A DNA stretch of 64,000 nucleotides from positions 643,501 through 707,500 of the forward strand of contig JAKOGI010000125.1 of the NCBI GenBank assembly GCA_029747015.1, read 5' to 3'. Of this stretch, positions 1 to 12,200 are shown piece by piece. Position 1 is the first letter of the stretch. Every line of letters starts with the position of its first letter. Source of the DNA: Carnegiea gigantea. Its lineage: Eukaryota; Streptophyta; Magnoliopsida; Caryophyllales; Cactaceae. Below the pieces are notes generated by a model. The model saw only the letters and a program-made list of their open reading frames with translations. It was not told the DNA's origin and made no database searches. The position numbers were made by a program, and so were the translations under genes.

Positions 1-658
1 TTTAAGGGGGATGAACAAGAGAAAAATGCGGCTTCAGCGCCACATCATAAGGCGGACACGTGTCGACTGCCGATGACGGCTTAGGACAGAGACAGCCCCC
101 TCAAAAGCAAATGAACGTCTGGAACTTGATTGTGGTCCCCCACGTGTCTGACTCAGAGAGAGAAACTTCAGTACAACAGCTGGCAACCCTCTCACTTCAT
201 TACTGCTGCGCTTAATACCGTTCATGGTATCCTACGTTCCGGTATTTTCTTTCTCCTCTCTCTCGACTATCTATCCCTTACTCGCTCACCGTGGCGCGTG
301 CCTTCAAGCTCCGAATTTAAGTTATATTAGTTTTAAAATAAACCATGACTTTCCCAGCTGTTTGAAGTTTCTGGTTTTGTCGAGTCAAGTAGAACGGTAA
401 ACGGTACCGGCTCCCAAAAAATCTTACGGACATATGGCCTTATTATTAGAGAGATCTAGCTGAAAAGAAATTAAAATTTTTAAGTTTGTGTCTAAGAAAT
501 TATTTGGTTTAAAGATATTTTGTTGTTGTTTATCAAAGAGGTATAAAGAACATTAGATTTTATAAGTGGGGCTCAGTTCAATACTTAGAGTCAAAAAAGA
601 ATTATTTAATAAAGGTAAAGGAACTAATTATTTTCATGTAAAATTAATATGAACTATC

Positions 659-660
<2 letters not shown>
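1..660. other. Left-edge intergenic region
   Basis: No coding region is supported here. The first 330 bases are less AT-rich than what follows and carry two G-box cores and a CT-rich stretch near 245-270. They could be the promoter or leader of a gene beyond the left edge, but I see no splice-linked coding frame. From about 330 to 660 the DNA is AT-rich and featureless to my eye. Confidence 0.5.
55..146. promoter_or_regulatory. Pair of G-box/ABRE-like motifs
   Basis: The palindrome GACACGTGTC lies at 55-64 and a second CACGTGTC begins at 141. The CACGTG core with flanking GTC is the plant G-box/ABA-response type bound by bZIP and bHLH factors. Two within 90 bases is more than chance would usually give. 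Which gene they serve is unknown; it could lie off the left edge. Confidence 0.35.

Positions 661-709
<49 letters not shown>
661..709. repeat. (TA)n microsatellite
   Basis: An uninterrupted TA dinucleotide run of 49 bases in AT-rich intergenic DNA. Confidence 0.95.
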
Positions 710-711
<2 letters not shown>

Positions 712-1086
712 TTTAATTGACCACAAATGAACAACTCTCCTAACTTCTTTAGCCATCTTCAATTATCTATGGTAAGTATTAGTTAAACAGTTTGCGGCTC
801 CATACTCATAATATTTTATAAATACATATTTCTTTGATACAGAAATGTAATAGTTTCATACCTAGACCTCAAATGATATTTATAGCAAAAATTATATATG
901 TTTAGGGCATTTTTTCCTGTCAACTTTGTCTCTCATCTTCATTGATACCTTCAAGACAATAATCATAATTAAATAAAATATCAATATATATATATATGTA
1001 TATAATGTAAAATAAATAATATCTACTCAAGAAAATGACAGTCAAATGTGCTCTGAATCTAATTGGGAACCTCAAAGTGCAAAGCA

Positions 1087-1125
1087 GCTACTACTACTAC
1101 TACTAATAATAATAATAATAATAAT
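1087..1125. repeat. (CTA)n-(ATA)n compound microsatellite
   Basis: A run of CTA triplets passes into ATA triplets. The same ATA run resumes on the far side of the hAT-type element (from 2250), so the element seems to have inserted into this microsatellite. Confidence 0.85.
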
Positions 1126-2249
1126 TAGGGATGTTCGTCGGTCCAGGCCGGTCACCGGACCGGACCGGCCTGGACCGAAGACTGAATTGGGGCAAAACTG
1201 TAGACCGAGGACCGGACCGGACCGGGCCCGGATCGGATCGAGACCGGACCGAATATATATACACATTCCCATTCATATATATACACATTCTCATTCAAAA
1301 AATGCATTCATATATACACATTTTTTAACAAAAATTGCATTCGCATATACACATTCCCATTCAATAATTTGGAAGTCTTTTATCCATCAAATAGGCAACT
1401 GGCAGAGTCATCATTAAGTGCATTACATATGTATGCTAACTTGCCAAGAAGAATTACAAATAACCTCAAAATTCATGGAGGCATGGAGCAGTACACCATA
1501 CAAATAGACAATTGTCAATAGCAGCACAACAACTCAGCAAGAGCCAAGAAACTTAGAAGCCACAAGCCAGCAACATATCAATGAATTATATAATTTACAT
1601 CAAACAATTGAGAAATCAAATGGAATTCACCGATGGACATTGGAGAGGAAGAGAAGATATCAGAGTTCGACCTTTGAAACAGTCACTGGTGGGAGGTCGG
1701 TCGGCGGCAAAACTGGCGAATGGCGATGGACAGAGAATCCGACAGCCAGCGGTGGCCACCGGCAAGACAACCAAGCAACCGGCAAGACCTGAGCGTCCTT
1801 TCTCGAATGGGTCACCGGCCACGGCTGTCGGCGCTGGGCTGGGGTCACAGTGCTGACAGTTAGAGAGAGAGAGAGGGAGTTGCTGAGGCGCTGGGCTGGT
1901 CGCCGTGGTCGATGGTGGACCTGGTGGTCGGAGCCTGGAGTGGAAACGCAGAGAAGCGACTGCGAGAGCTCTGAGCAGAGAGACAAGAGACAGAGTCGCA
2001 GAGAGCCAGAGAGAAAGAGAGGCGCTAGGTCTAACTGGGAAATAAGAAATCAGAAGACAGAATAGAAAGTTCATGAGGAAGTCGAAGAATTGAAAATTGC
2101 AACACTCAAAAAACCCTAACAAAATCGGTCCACGGTCCAGCCGGTCCGGACCGAAGACCGAAACTAGACAAAAACAGGACCGTGGACCGGTCCGGTCCGA
2201 CCTCGTCTTCGGTCTAGGTCCGGTCCAGACCGAATAATGAACAACCCTA
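1126..2249. mobile_element. Non-autonomous hAT-type transposon, 1.12 kb
   Basis: The left end reads TAGGGATGTTCG and the right end, read inward on the other strand, reads TAGGGTTGTTCA, a short imperfect terminal inverted repeat of the TAGGG type seen in plant hAT elements. Both ends are flanked by the 8-bp ATAATAAT (1118-1125 and 2250-2257), the duplication length expected for hAT, although this is low-complexity sequence. Inside each end is a cluster of GGTCCGG/CCGGACC motifs (about 1137-1252 and 2123-2232) in inverted arrangement. The middle (about 1600-2060) is GC-richer and holds a chance open frame on the minus strand, but no transposase is seen. The element depends on another for movement. 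Confidence 0.75.
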
Positions 2250-2445
2250 ATAATAATAGTAGCATTTTGCGTAACCAGGTCGACCAACCACTCGCCGGGG
2301 AGCGAGTGTATGGTGGGGCCGAGGATCAAGAATCTTGCATCCTGCCATCATGCCACGTGCTAAAATACACCTATAACCTCAAACTACGTTAATGATCAAG
2401 AAAACATTGAATGAAATTCTTATACTCCAGGTGGCTGTGTTCTTA

Positions 2446-2757
2446 GAGCATACACAATTGACCCATTAATGAAAACCTCCACCCTCTACATCATGAGTCA
2501 ATACCTAATATTTTGGCTCTCAAAAATTCATTTTCATAATGTGGAAGTTACAATTTTGGCTTGTAAAGTAAACTAATATTTATGAACCAATTTTATAATA
2601 TATATATGTTTTTAAAATTAAAAAATTAATTAAAATTAAAAAATAGAAAAAATAAAAGAAAAGGCCACAAGCTAGCCTGCAGCTCGTAGCCGCCCTCATG
2701 AGCCGCTTGCTGCTCGACTCTGCTAACGAGACGAGGGAGCCGAATGCTGCTGGTGCT
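2446..2757. mobile_element. MITE-like element with GAGCAT ends
   Basis: The left end is GAGCATACAC after TTA (2443-2445). The right end is an imperfect reverse copy followed by TTA (2758-2760). A GC-rich block near 2663-2750 contains the phrase CATGAGCCGCTTGC, which has a relative at about 61955-61997. Size, TTA flanks and lack of coding capacity fit a small DNA-transposon derivative. The terminal repeat is weak, so the exact ends are uncertain. Confidence 0.45.
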
Positions 2758-2760
2758 TTA

Positions 2761-3480
2761 AATTATTTTGTATTTCTTTCGTAATTTTGTTATGAATAAC
2801 TACTTATTGTTTAATTTATTTTCAAGATGAGAGTTGTAATTTGTAAATAAACAGAGTACATCTAGCCAATTTTCTGGCCTAGCTCAAATTGAACTCAAAA
2901 AATTTATTATGATTTCAAGCTAGTTTTGTTTCTAATATAGGGTCTCTAGATTTAATATTTCTTTTAATAATTTTCTATTGACATCAGAAGAATGAGCTAG
3001 TAACAATAATCACAAAATTTTCACTTTTACCCTCATCGTTTTTCCATGGTTTATTTATTTTCATTTGATTTATTTTTAGATTGTAACAATATCAGAAGCT
3101 TCACGGGAGTTTACATTTAAGTAGGATTGTGAAATTTACATGTTAGGTCCCAAATGCACGAGTACATGTATCATTTTCCAACTTCATCAATTATTTTTTC
3201 TTTGAAAAATTTTGTTAATTATCATTAACAGAAGTAATTTACAGAACTAAGCACCACTAGAGCACCCCACAAAATTACTATTAATTAAAAAAGAAAAGAA
3301 AAAAGATCGAAAAGAAAAGAAGAAATGAGGAAGAAAAGTGAAGCGGTAGGAGGATGGCTTGGGTCCGGCTGCTAAAAATGGGCCATATCATATGCGTGTG
3401 ATTAAAGAATTACAATTCCAATTCCCAGTTCTTTTTTTTTTGTTTTTGTTTTTTGTTTAACTACTCGTGGTTCTCTCGCA
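2761..3480. other. Intergenic, upstream of PP2C
   Basis: AT-rich with scattered A and T runs. No coding region, RNA gene or clear repeat was seen. The distal promoter of the PP2C gene probably lies at its right end. Confidence 0.5.
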
Positions 3481-3486
3481 TTGGCC

Positions 3487-3695
3487 CACGTATTCTCTCT
3501 CCTACCTCCCACCCGTCAACCCCCCTCTCCACGTGGTCGACTCATCTCACCATCTCTCTCTTCAGTTCATCGTACGCTCCACATTTCTCCTCGTTTATGC
3601 TAACACCCACACGTCACTCCAGTGGTACGTGTCCCTCCTGCCCGAGCCGGTGTGGTCACCCTCTGCCCGTCTGCCCGCCCTTCCCCTATTTTAAT
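3487..3695 (+). promoter_or_regulatory. PP2C promoter with ABRE-like cluster
   Basis: ACGT cores lie at 3488 (CCACGTAT), within CCACGTGG at 3529-3536, at 3611 (CACACGTCAC) and in TACGTGTC at 3626-3633, which includes the canonical ABRE ACGTGTC. A TATA-like TATTTTAA is at 3688-3695, about 130 bases before the start codon. Clade A PP2C genes are known to be induced by abscisic acid through such elements, so this layout suits the gene downstream. Function is inferred from the motifs only. Confidence 0.6.
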
Positions 3696-3824
3696 CCTCA
3701 TCGTTCATCTTCTCCCCATCCTCTCTCCACTCATTCCATTCATTTCTTTGTCTCTCTCTTGTTTTGGATTCGACGGGTGTTTTGCGAGTTCTCGTCCGAG
3801 TCAAACCGGGTTTATTTTTTCCGA

Positions 3825-5213
3825 ATGGCGGGAATGTGCTGTGGGATTAGCGTCGGCGAGACCGAGCCGACCAGCCCGGTCGAGCCTGCCGCTCGGACCG
3901 CTAGGAGACGGAGAATGGAGCTCCGGCAGCTTAAGTTCATCCCCGAGATGGCGGAGTCCCGGATCAAGCGCCGGAAAATTGTCGACGATGAGCTTCCTCC
4001 ACCGCAGGAGGTGGCGCGTGAGTGTCACAGCGCGAGTGAGAATTGCTTTCCTCAATCGGTTCTGAAAACCGCTGCGGAACAAGAGGAAGCTGTTGAAGAT
4101 CAATTGGATAATTTAGCTAAGTTTGGGGTAACCTCTGTGTGTGGGAGGAGGAGAGATATGGAAGATGCTGTCTCGATTCGTCCCTCTTTTACGGGCAAAG
4201 ATCATTTCTATGGGGTCTTCGACGGCCATGGCTGCTCTCATGTATGTAATTTTGATTCAATCTAGTAATTGCTGTGCGGCTTCAGAATCGAATGTAATTG
4301 ATGAAGAATTTTCAGTGATTTTGACTGTTTGTTGAATGATTTGATTTGTAGGTGGCGGCAAAGTGCAAGGAAAGGATGCACGCAATAATCAAGGAGGAGA
4401 TCGAGAGCAGAGAAGGTGAGGAGTGGAAAGACGCTATGGCTAAGAGCTTCACAAGGATGGATACAGAAGTAGGGGAGAGATTAACCGAAAAGGTGCGGAC
4501 CTCATCGTGTAGATGTGAGCTTCAGACGCCTCAGTGCGACGCCGTCGGATCCACCGCCGTTGTCGCCGTCGTCACGCCGCAAAAGATCATTGTCTCCAAC
4601 TGCGGCGACTCACGCGCTGTCCTCTGCCGTAACGGCGTCGCCATCCCTCTCTCCTCCGATCATAAGGTAAATTTACAAGACCAGCCCTCTGTTAGCGTTT
4701 CTTCCTGGCGCGCTATTTTACGACATCGTTTTGCTTGGAACCGCATCTGACGTGTTTGATTGAATGATGCAGCCTGACAGACCCGACGAGCTGAGCCGGA
4801 TCGAGGAAGCTGGCGGGCGGGTCATATACTGGGACGGCCCGAGAGTGCTCGGTGTGCTGGCGATGTCGAGAGCCATCGGGGACAACTACTTGAAACCATA
4901 CGTGATACCCAACCCGGAAGTGACCGTCATGGATCGGAGCTCCGACGACGAGTGCTTGATTCTGGCCAGCGACGGTCTATGGGATGTCATCTCAAACGAG
5001 ACGGCGGTGTCGGTGGCGAGGATGTGCCTGAACAACGCGGAGAAGCCGCCGTCGCCGCCGCGTTCGCCGGGGAGCGACGCCGTGGTGACTCTCGGCGGCG
5101 AGAGCTCCGACAAGGCTTGCTCGGACGCCTCCATCTTGCTGACGAAGTTGGCTCTGGCGAGGCACAGCACTGATAATGTTAGCGTTGTCGTTGTAGATCT
5201 GAGAAGAAAATAA
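3825..5213 (+). CDS. PP2CA: Clade A protein phosphatase 2C (AHG3/PP2CA type)
   Basis: Three coding exons, 3825-4241, 4352-4666 and 4773-5213, join in phase to 390 residues. The protein starts [15 protein letters not shown], like Arabidopsis AHG3/PP2CA. It carries the PP2C signatures [12 protein letters not shown] and [11 protein letters not shown] (metal-binding Asp and Gly), then [49 protein letters not shown] and a C-terminal [12 protein letters not shown]. Trp264 in VIYWDGPRV matches the tryptophan with which clade A phosphatases lock the ABA-bound PYR/PYL receptor. Family role: Mg/Mn-dependent Ser/Thr phosphatase that holds SnRK2 kinases off until ABA is sensed, and also acts on channels; mostly nuclear and cytosolic. 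Introns are 110 and 106 bp. The upstream frame stays open to 3453, but this ATG matches the family start. The symbol is by homology; a close paralogue is possible. Confidence 0.93.
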
Positions 5214-6924
5214 TAGTAATAGTAATAGTAATAATGGAAGAATAATTTCAGTAAGATTTAATTGTAGTTAGAATTTTGGTTGATTGTTGATTAATCGTCT
5301 TAATTCCTACCAATGTTTTAATGGGGAAGGTATTTTCTGTCTTGTTTCCTCCCGAAAAAATTCACCAAGTGGAGGAGGAGATGTATTTTTAAGATGAGGT
5401 ATAGTCGGGAGAATTCAATTAGAACTCAGAAGGCTCCTTTCAATCATTTCTGATGCAAATGTAAAAAAGAATCGTATTGGAGGAGTAGCAATTGTAATAT
5501 ATGAGTACCAAAATTTGTAGTAATCTTCGAAAATTAAGAATGAAGTTACTTCCATCTTTCTATGTATCTGCTTCACTTTCTGGGCCGATGATTGTGGGGG
5601 CTGTAAATCATGGATTATTTGTCAAAGTATAAATTTAAATTAGTAATTTCCAGAAGTGTATGAGCAAAGCAGGGTCAGAGGCCACTAATAGTACTAGGCC
5701 TTGATTATTAACCACCATCTTTTCTTTTTTTTTGGGGGTAGGAGTTATAAAAGTTAATACAATATGATTTAATTGGAGAGAAGAATTGTATTAATTTAAT
5801 TGGAGAGAAGAATTGAATTTGAAACTTAAATTTAATGTACTTGGTACTTCAATTTTTATCATTTAAGTCAAGATGTTATTGGTATTAACCACCATCTTAT
5901 TATAGGGTGATATTGTCCACTTGCGTTTATAGGTTTAATATATGGGGGATATTTCCGAATTAAAAAAATATATATCTATATATGTAGGCTATGTATGTCA
6001 ATTTAGAGAGAGCATATATTACAATGGATGTGAAAATTTTCAAAATTAACTATCTCCATGATAATTTAGAATTTAAGAAATCCTTCAAAGAAATTAGGTT
6101 CTATGTTTACTGTCGGCTTTTATCATGCCCTATTGAAGTAATGATGCTTAAAACTTACAAGCATCATATGAGAAAATAATAATGTTATAACATATGAAAG
6201 AAACAAAGACGGAGGACATATGATGTGGGAAATAATTATTACTAATTTTCCTCCAAATTCAAGTTACTTCATAAAACCTGATTAAATTTTGCAAGGTAGC
6301 CCACAATTTGAAGTGTTGTGGTTGGGTTTGGGTTGGACTAGTCTCTGGACCACGAAACTCATCTATGTAGAAAAGACAGGCCCAAGCTCTGTTCTTTCTG
6401 GGTTGGATCTTTTTTTTTTTTGGGGGGGGGGGGGGTGGTTGCTGTACATAAGCCTTATATTGTTAGCCTGATGCTGATATTCCCGTTCTCGCCTTGGCCG
6501 TTGTTAATCCATCGTCTCAATGTTCAAACCTTACACAAATGAGGAACCAAATCACCTTACGACGATTTAAAAAAAAAAAAAATGACATTGATTGTCTCTT
6601 ACAAGTATATACTTTCAAGACATCACATATTTAGATCAGGAAGGGATCCCTCGCCCTTCATGGATACAGTTTGGCATTGCCAATGTAGATAGTTCAAGTG
6701 ACACTTATTCTTTTTAAGAAAGGTTTCGAATTCGAGTCGTATAAATGGAAGAAAAAAAATTGTAATGAGATAGTTTTATCCTTTGTAAGGCAACAATAGT
6801 TCAACTCTGATAAAAATATAGCTCTAAAGACCAAAAATAAGACAATTTGACATTTTATCAGTTAAACAATTATTCCTACTCCCATGAAAACTTTACCTTC
6901 ACACAACAAATATAGAGCGAAGTC
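5214..6924. other. Intergenic, PP2C 3' UTR and spacer
   Basis: The first 200-300 bases are probably the 3' untranslated region of the phosphatase (TAG/TAA triplets directly after the stop, A/T-rich signals after that). The rest is AT-rich spacer. A T(12)G(14) homopolymer junction lies at 6410-6435. I see no gene. Confidence 0.5.
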
Positions 6925-6927
6925 TTA

Positions 6928-7253
6928 GAGCATCCGAAATATCAACAATCCCACCCAATTTTTATTTGTTCCACCACATCAAATTTGTAATTAAAAAATC
7001 GAATTTCAAATCGTACTCCAAAAGGTACTCAATTTTACAATGAGGAAGATAATTTTTGAGATTATATTTGAACTTAATTTTATTGAAAGTTTGCGCAAAT
7101 AGCTAAAAAGGGTTCACTTTTATGGATAGTTTTTCCCACATTTGAACCCAAATCTTGGGCTTTCAATCACAAAAGTGGCAGTATAATAAGAGGAGTATTT
7201 GGGGCAATTTATTTATACTTGAAATAAAATGTAGGTTATTATTATGAATGCTC
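6928..7253. mobile_element. Tourist-like MITE, 326 bp
   Basis: The left end GAGCATCCGAAATA and the right end, read inward as GAGCATTCATAATA, form a short imperfect inverted repeat. Both are flanked by TTA (6925-6927 and 7254-7256), the target duplication typical of PIF/Harbinger-derived MITEs. The interior has no coding potential. Confidence 0.55.
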
Positions 7254-7439
7254 TTATAGAATCCGACATATTAGCAGCAAGTCAGCAACTCATCAGAGAC
7301 AGAAAGTAGAAAATTTTGCTTTAATTTCTTTTTGTCTGAAAAGAAAAAAAACGTTTTCTTTTTCCCGCTCCATATTTGTTTAGTGAATGATACCCACCTC
7401 GTTCTTGTCCTTGCCAACAAAAAAGATCCCATCTTTGTT

Positions 7440-7468
7440 CTTGTCGCAGTGTGTTCACACGCACTGAC

Positions 7469-7501
<33 letters not shown>

Positions 7502-7554
7502 CAACACCTCTAATGGCGTTTGCCCTATGATTAAGCCCGATAGGAATCTCTGTG
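7440..7554 (+). other. Putative 5' untranslated exon of HESO1-type gene
   Basis: A GA run (7472-7501) is followed by a strong donor, TGTG|GTAAGT, at 7555. The next good acceptors before the coding start are at 9209 and 9225, so a 5' UTR intron of about 1.65 kb is likely. A six-codon upstream ORF, ATGGCGTTTGCCCTATGA, lies at 7513-7530. Plant leaders are often GA/CT-rich and carry a long first intron. This is inference; no transcript evidence is available here. Confidence 0.4.
7472..7501. repeat. (GA)n microsatellite
   Basis: About 15 GA dinucleotides within the putative leader exon of the uridylyltransferase gene. Confidence 0.95.
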
Positions 7555-7680
7555 GTAAGTTTCGTTTTTTATTTATTCTGCCTGCTATATGTTCGACGAA
7601 TTGTCTCTGTGAATATCGATTTTGGTATTTCAATGCCAATCCTTGTGATTGTTCACCGCACCGTATGCTTTTGTTTGGGG

Positions 7681-7712
7681 TTTTTTTTTTTTTTTTTTGG
7701 GGGGGGGGGGGG
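7681..7712. repeat. T(18)G(14) homopolymer junction
   Basis: A pure T run directly followed by a pure G run, one of many such polar junctions in this window (see findings). Confidence 0.95.
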
Positions 7713-9244
7713 AGGGGTAGTCTTTTTATTGCTCTCCACTTCCAGTTAAGTGTTGAATTTGATACCCTGGATATACTTGAATGCAATCAGCAATGCCCCG
7801 TTTGCTTAATTTATTGAGTTTGGAGAGATAATCCTGCAGCATTGTATTTCATCAAAATTTAACCTTTTTAACCTTCCTGATTATGATACTTGAGAAGTGT
7901 TTCGGATGCGCATTATGCACCATTTTATGGCATTTCTACTAATCAGTTAGAAAAGCTTTATTGGATGAACCCGGTACTGCCTATCGGTATGTGGTGATAA
8001 GTATGCGAAGGGACATTTTTGATCATGACAATTGAAAGCCTGCTACAAAGGGCCCAACTTTACTTGAAATAGTCTCATTTCCTGCCAATGGCCTTAGTTG
8101 CTCCAGTGTATGAATGGGCAGCTTGTTGAGTTCTGGTTGCTGCCGTATCATCATTGTTGGGATGCTGATATCGGATCATTTAGAAGTTAGCCGTTCGGTC
8201 CTATAACTTGCTGATTCTTTCTTTTCTTCCCATATTCTTATAGGCTGCGAGTCTACTCTATATGATGAAAGTTCATGAAAATAATCGGATTTGACAACAT
8301 CTGAGTCTGAGTACTTGCAGTTAGAAATCAGTAAATTATCTTAATCTGGAGTGTATCCATGAGATTTGAAGTTTGGTTATTTGGTCTGCTATATTGGAGG
8401 TTCAAACTTCGAAATTGAAACTGCATTTGGAATGTGTTCAAGATTAGGAGTTGAGACTCCACATTTGTAGATATGATTAGGTGAAGTCCCAACTCTACTA
8501 GGAACTTCATAGTGAAATCTTACTCTTTGTAGGTGTTGGCCTCTCCTCCTTTCCTGTGAGTTCAAGGCTTCAACTTACAAGGGTAGGTTCCTTCGTTAAA
8601 TCATCCGCAAGTCTCTAGCTCCCTTGAAAGCGTCCTCCTTTATTAGAGACGTAAGAAAAGGCAAAATTTTGACAAGTGATACTTTGGAAAAGAGGGGTGA
8701 AAGTCTTGGTTAGTACGTGCTTTATGTGCACGTAGGAGTTGGAATATGTTGAGTAATTATTGTTGCATTATCTGTTTGCTAGTGCGCTGCTTTCAAATAG
8801 CTGGGCTTTGCCTGGGTGGTGTTAAAATCTGTTAGAGGACATTTGTTGGCTTGAGAAGGCTCCTTTGGAAGAAAAGTTAAACAGAAGGTCACTAGAGTTG
8901 GTCCTCATGCGACATATAGTTTATTGAAAAACAGGAGGGCTTCAATGCCCAGTAGATATCTGTTGAGCGCATAATGTGTGGGTGAAAGACTTTGTCTTTT
9001 TGGGACAAGGAGATTCATGTTGTTCTTTATTGGAAACGACTGATTTTATTGTTGCTATCTTCTTGGGATGTCATGATGTCTTTGCAGCATGCTTTCTTTG
9101 CACCCATTCTTTATGGTTATCACATTATGATTATCTTTCCTATCAGCAAAAGAAGAAAATGAACTATTAAAGTTATGTCTTTAAAACTTTGAATTTTTAA
9201 GTATAACAGATCTATTTTGATCCAGCATGTTGTAGTGCTTTGAG

Positions 9245-12200
9245 ATGAGTGCACCTAATATTTTGGAACTTACACTCAATGAGATCCTTCACATCATCAA
9301 CCCCTTGCGGGAGGACTGGGAAACAAGAACGCGCATTATTGATGAGTTGCGGAATGTTGTTAGTGCCATTGAGAGCCTGAGAGGTATGCTTTCTGTTTGA
9401 GTGCACATATTCTTCATTGAAATTGGCATCTCTCACCTTGTGTCTTTGATGCATACGTAAGGAATTGTTCGACGACTTCTGTTTACCTTCTCTTAAAAAT
9501 TAAAGAAAGTATCACTATCGTTCATGCTTCTGCTCTTATGTTGGTGACATCAGTGATAGTTTATTTGCTTTAAAGAAGAACCAAGGTGTATTTATAACAT
9601 GGGGGATCAAGTGATATCCTCTCTGCTTGTGAGGGGAAAGATTGATTACATATGGGCCTCTGTAGACCCCATTTCAGTAGGGTCCACTCTGGTTGGTTGG
9701 TTGGTTGGTTGGTTGGTTGGTCGGTTGTTCGTATCAAGTGAGATGTTTGAGTGCCTTGGTTGTCTTGTAGCTTTCTCTGTGGAAACTGAACTGTCTTTGT
9801 TTTCTGATGCATCTAGCTTACTGGTTATTGGAGTACTATCATGACCATCTAAAGTAACAAGTGTGTGGTGCTTGTGCATCACAAATGTGATAAGGTGATC
9901 TTGTCATCCATCAGCATCAGTTGTTTTGTATCAGCATATTTTGTCATGTGACAAAAAGTAGTAGTGTAGAATATACTTCTTCATTGTAGAACATACCCCA
10001 TCATTGTATCTGTGGACTTTTTTCTGCATTCCTCCACCACAAAAAAAAAAAAAAAAAAATCCCTTTTCATTTTGCACGCCAGTCATGAGCTTGTGCTCAC
10101 GGATGGCGCTGGAGAATATATGCACAGTTACCCAGATGGCTCTTCTGTCTGTTTTGTGTCTTGGTTGTCTCTAACATCATGTTCTTGCTACATTGTTATT
10201 TTCTATTCCTTCTGAATCTAATTGCTGATTGGGATGCTTTCTGGCTCGCTTGTTGCCACCAGGTGCAACTGTGGAACCATTTGGGTCTTTCTTATCTCAG
10301 CTTTATACACGCTGGGGGGATCTGGATATCTCAATTGAGTTATCCAATGGTTCATATATTTCAACTGCTGCTAGGAAGCACAAGCAGACTTTGCTGGGGG
10401 AAGTCCTAAAAGCATTGCGAAGGACAGGTTATCTGCTGTGACTTTGTTGTTTGAGCTTTGAAAACCTTCACTTCTTATATATTATTGTTGTTGTCCTTCA
10501 AAGTTCTTGAGCAACAAGTGCGTAATTACATCCTTGGTTGAATCATCGCACACAAGGATAAACATTTATGCGGGTACTTAAATTTATGTGTTATTCTGCT
10601 GTCGGGTTCATAGGTGAATCCATGAGCTTAGTTTAGCTGAGTGGCTAGGACAGAAAATATACCTAATCATGTCTCTGAGTGACAGGTTCTTCTGTCTTCT
10701 TGGTTTTCTCTATTTTAGCACATTATCTCCCCCCCCCCCCCAAAAAAAACCCAATGCTTGCAATAGCTACTTCCTTTTTCTGTTGACGCTCTTAGAAATT
10801 GGGTTCCATGTATTTTAGCAAATTGTTCTCAAAAAGCTGATTCTCAGGTCTAGGGCATATCTCACCCTATAGTTGTGCTTCGCTATGTCTATGGCATTTA
10901 GTTCATAAGAAATCGATGTGAGGAATCAGAAAGCCAAGGAGTGAGCATATGAACTCATTTCCGGAGAGTGGAAACAATATGCCATGGGATATTAGATCTG
11001 AGCAGACAGGATTTGTAGAGGACATAGTCCAGGATATGAGTTTGTGGAGGTCTAAGATTAAGATTGTAGATTGCAGGGTGAATTCCTAGTCTCGATTGTG
11101 GCTAGGCTTAGTTGTCTTGTATCGTCTAGCTCAAACTTGTAGATGAGAATTTGTTTTGACTTATTGAGTCTGCATTGGTTTTTTTTCCCCCTTTGGAACA
11201 TGTGTGGATTTTAGGTTGGGTAAACCTACCCCACCCCCCAGTATTCTACTTCATTTATTTATGTATCCAACTACGTAGTATTTGCTGATGGTCGTTCTAC
11301 TTGCATGCTAAGTAATAACGTAGACTTATCAGTTGCATAGTATTTACTGTGTTATCTAATGTTGCTTGCTATTTGATAATGGAGTCTTATCACTTTTCAA
11401 TTGAGTGTTGTTTCCATATTGTTTATTTATTTATTTCGCATTTATTCATTGCTTTGGATTTGTTTTTAATGCTTATATTTTCAAATGGGTGTCAAAAGAT
11501 TTTACCTTATCAAAACATTTTTTGAAAATTTTGTTTTTGTGGGTCTCCTGGAATCAGTCTCTCAGCATGCACGAGTGCTTGTAGGTGTAAGGCTGGCTAC
11601 ACCTGGATCTTCCTAAATCCCGCAAAAGCAGGACCCATATTGGGAGTTGTTATTTAGTCGTTGTTGATATTAGACATGGGAACATGAGAGGGCCATTATC
11701 TTCTTAAATATTTTGAGAAACTGAGAATATTGGAGGTCTTCATTCTGCCTGCATTTCATTGAAAAGAAACATTGTTGTGCAGGTGGCTTTTGGAGGTTGC
11801 AGTTTGTGCAGCATGCCAGAGTCCCAATTTTGAAACTGGAAAGCAGATATCAGAACATCTCTTGTGACATCTCAATCAATAACTTGTCAGGGCAAATGAA
11901 ATCTAAGTTCTTGTTGTGGATCAGCCTCATAGATCGCCGGTTCCGTGATATGGTTTTGCTGGTATTGTCTGTCAACGACTAGATATTTGTTATTTTGCAT
12001 ATGGGAACTCATAGATTAAGGTATTAGTCATTTTCAACTTTTATGTAGGTAGTAGGATAGGCAGATACAAGTTAGCAGGTTAGATTCACATTTTTTAAAT
12101 AGATTTCATATATTACAGGCCTAATTTGAAGAGCCCGTTCTCATATCCATGTCCCATTACATAGGTACATAAAGCAAAATGGAAAGTTCGAAGTAACATA

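Noticed and set aside
1616..2329. 237-codon open frame on the minus strand
   Set aside because: It crosses the right end of the hAT-type element, is low in complexity and resembles no family. It arises from GC-rich, stop-poor repeat DNA.
3453..3824. N-terminal extension of the PP2C frame by 124 codons
   Set aside because: The frame is open, but the region holds the ABRE cluster and TATA-like motif, and the family start MAG-CCG is at 3825.
10428..10441. Read-through of HESO1 exon 2 to a stop at 10441
   Set aside because: A GT donor at 10428 keeps phase with exon 3, and the family sequence continues there.
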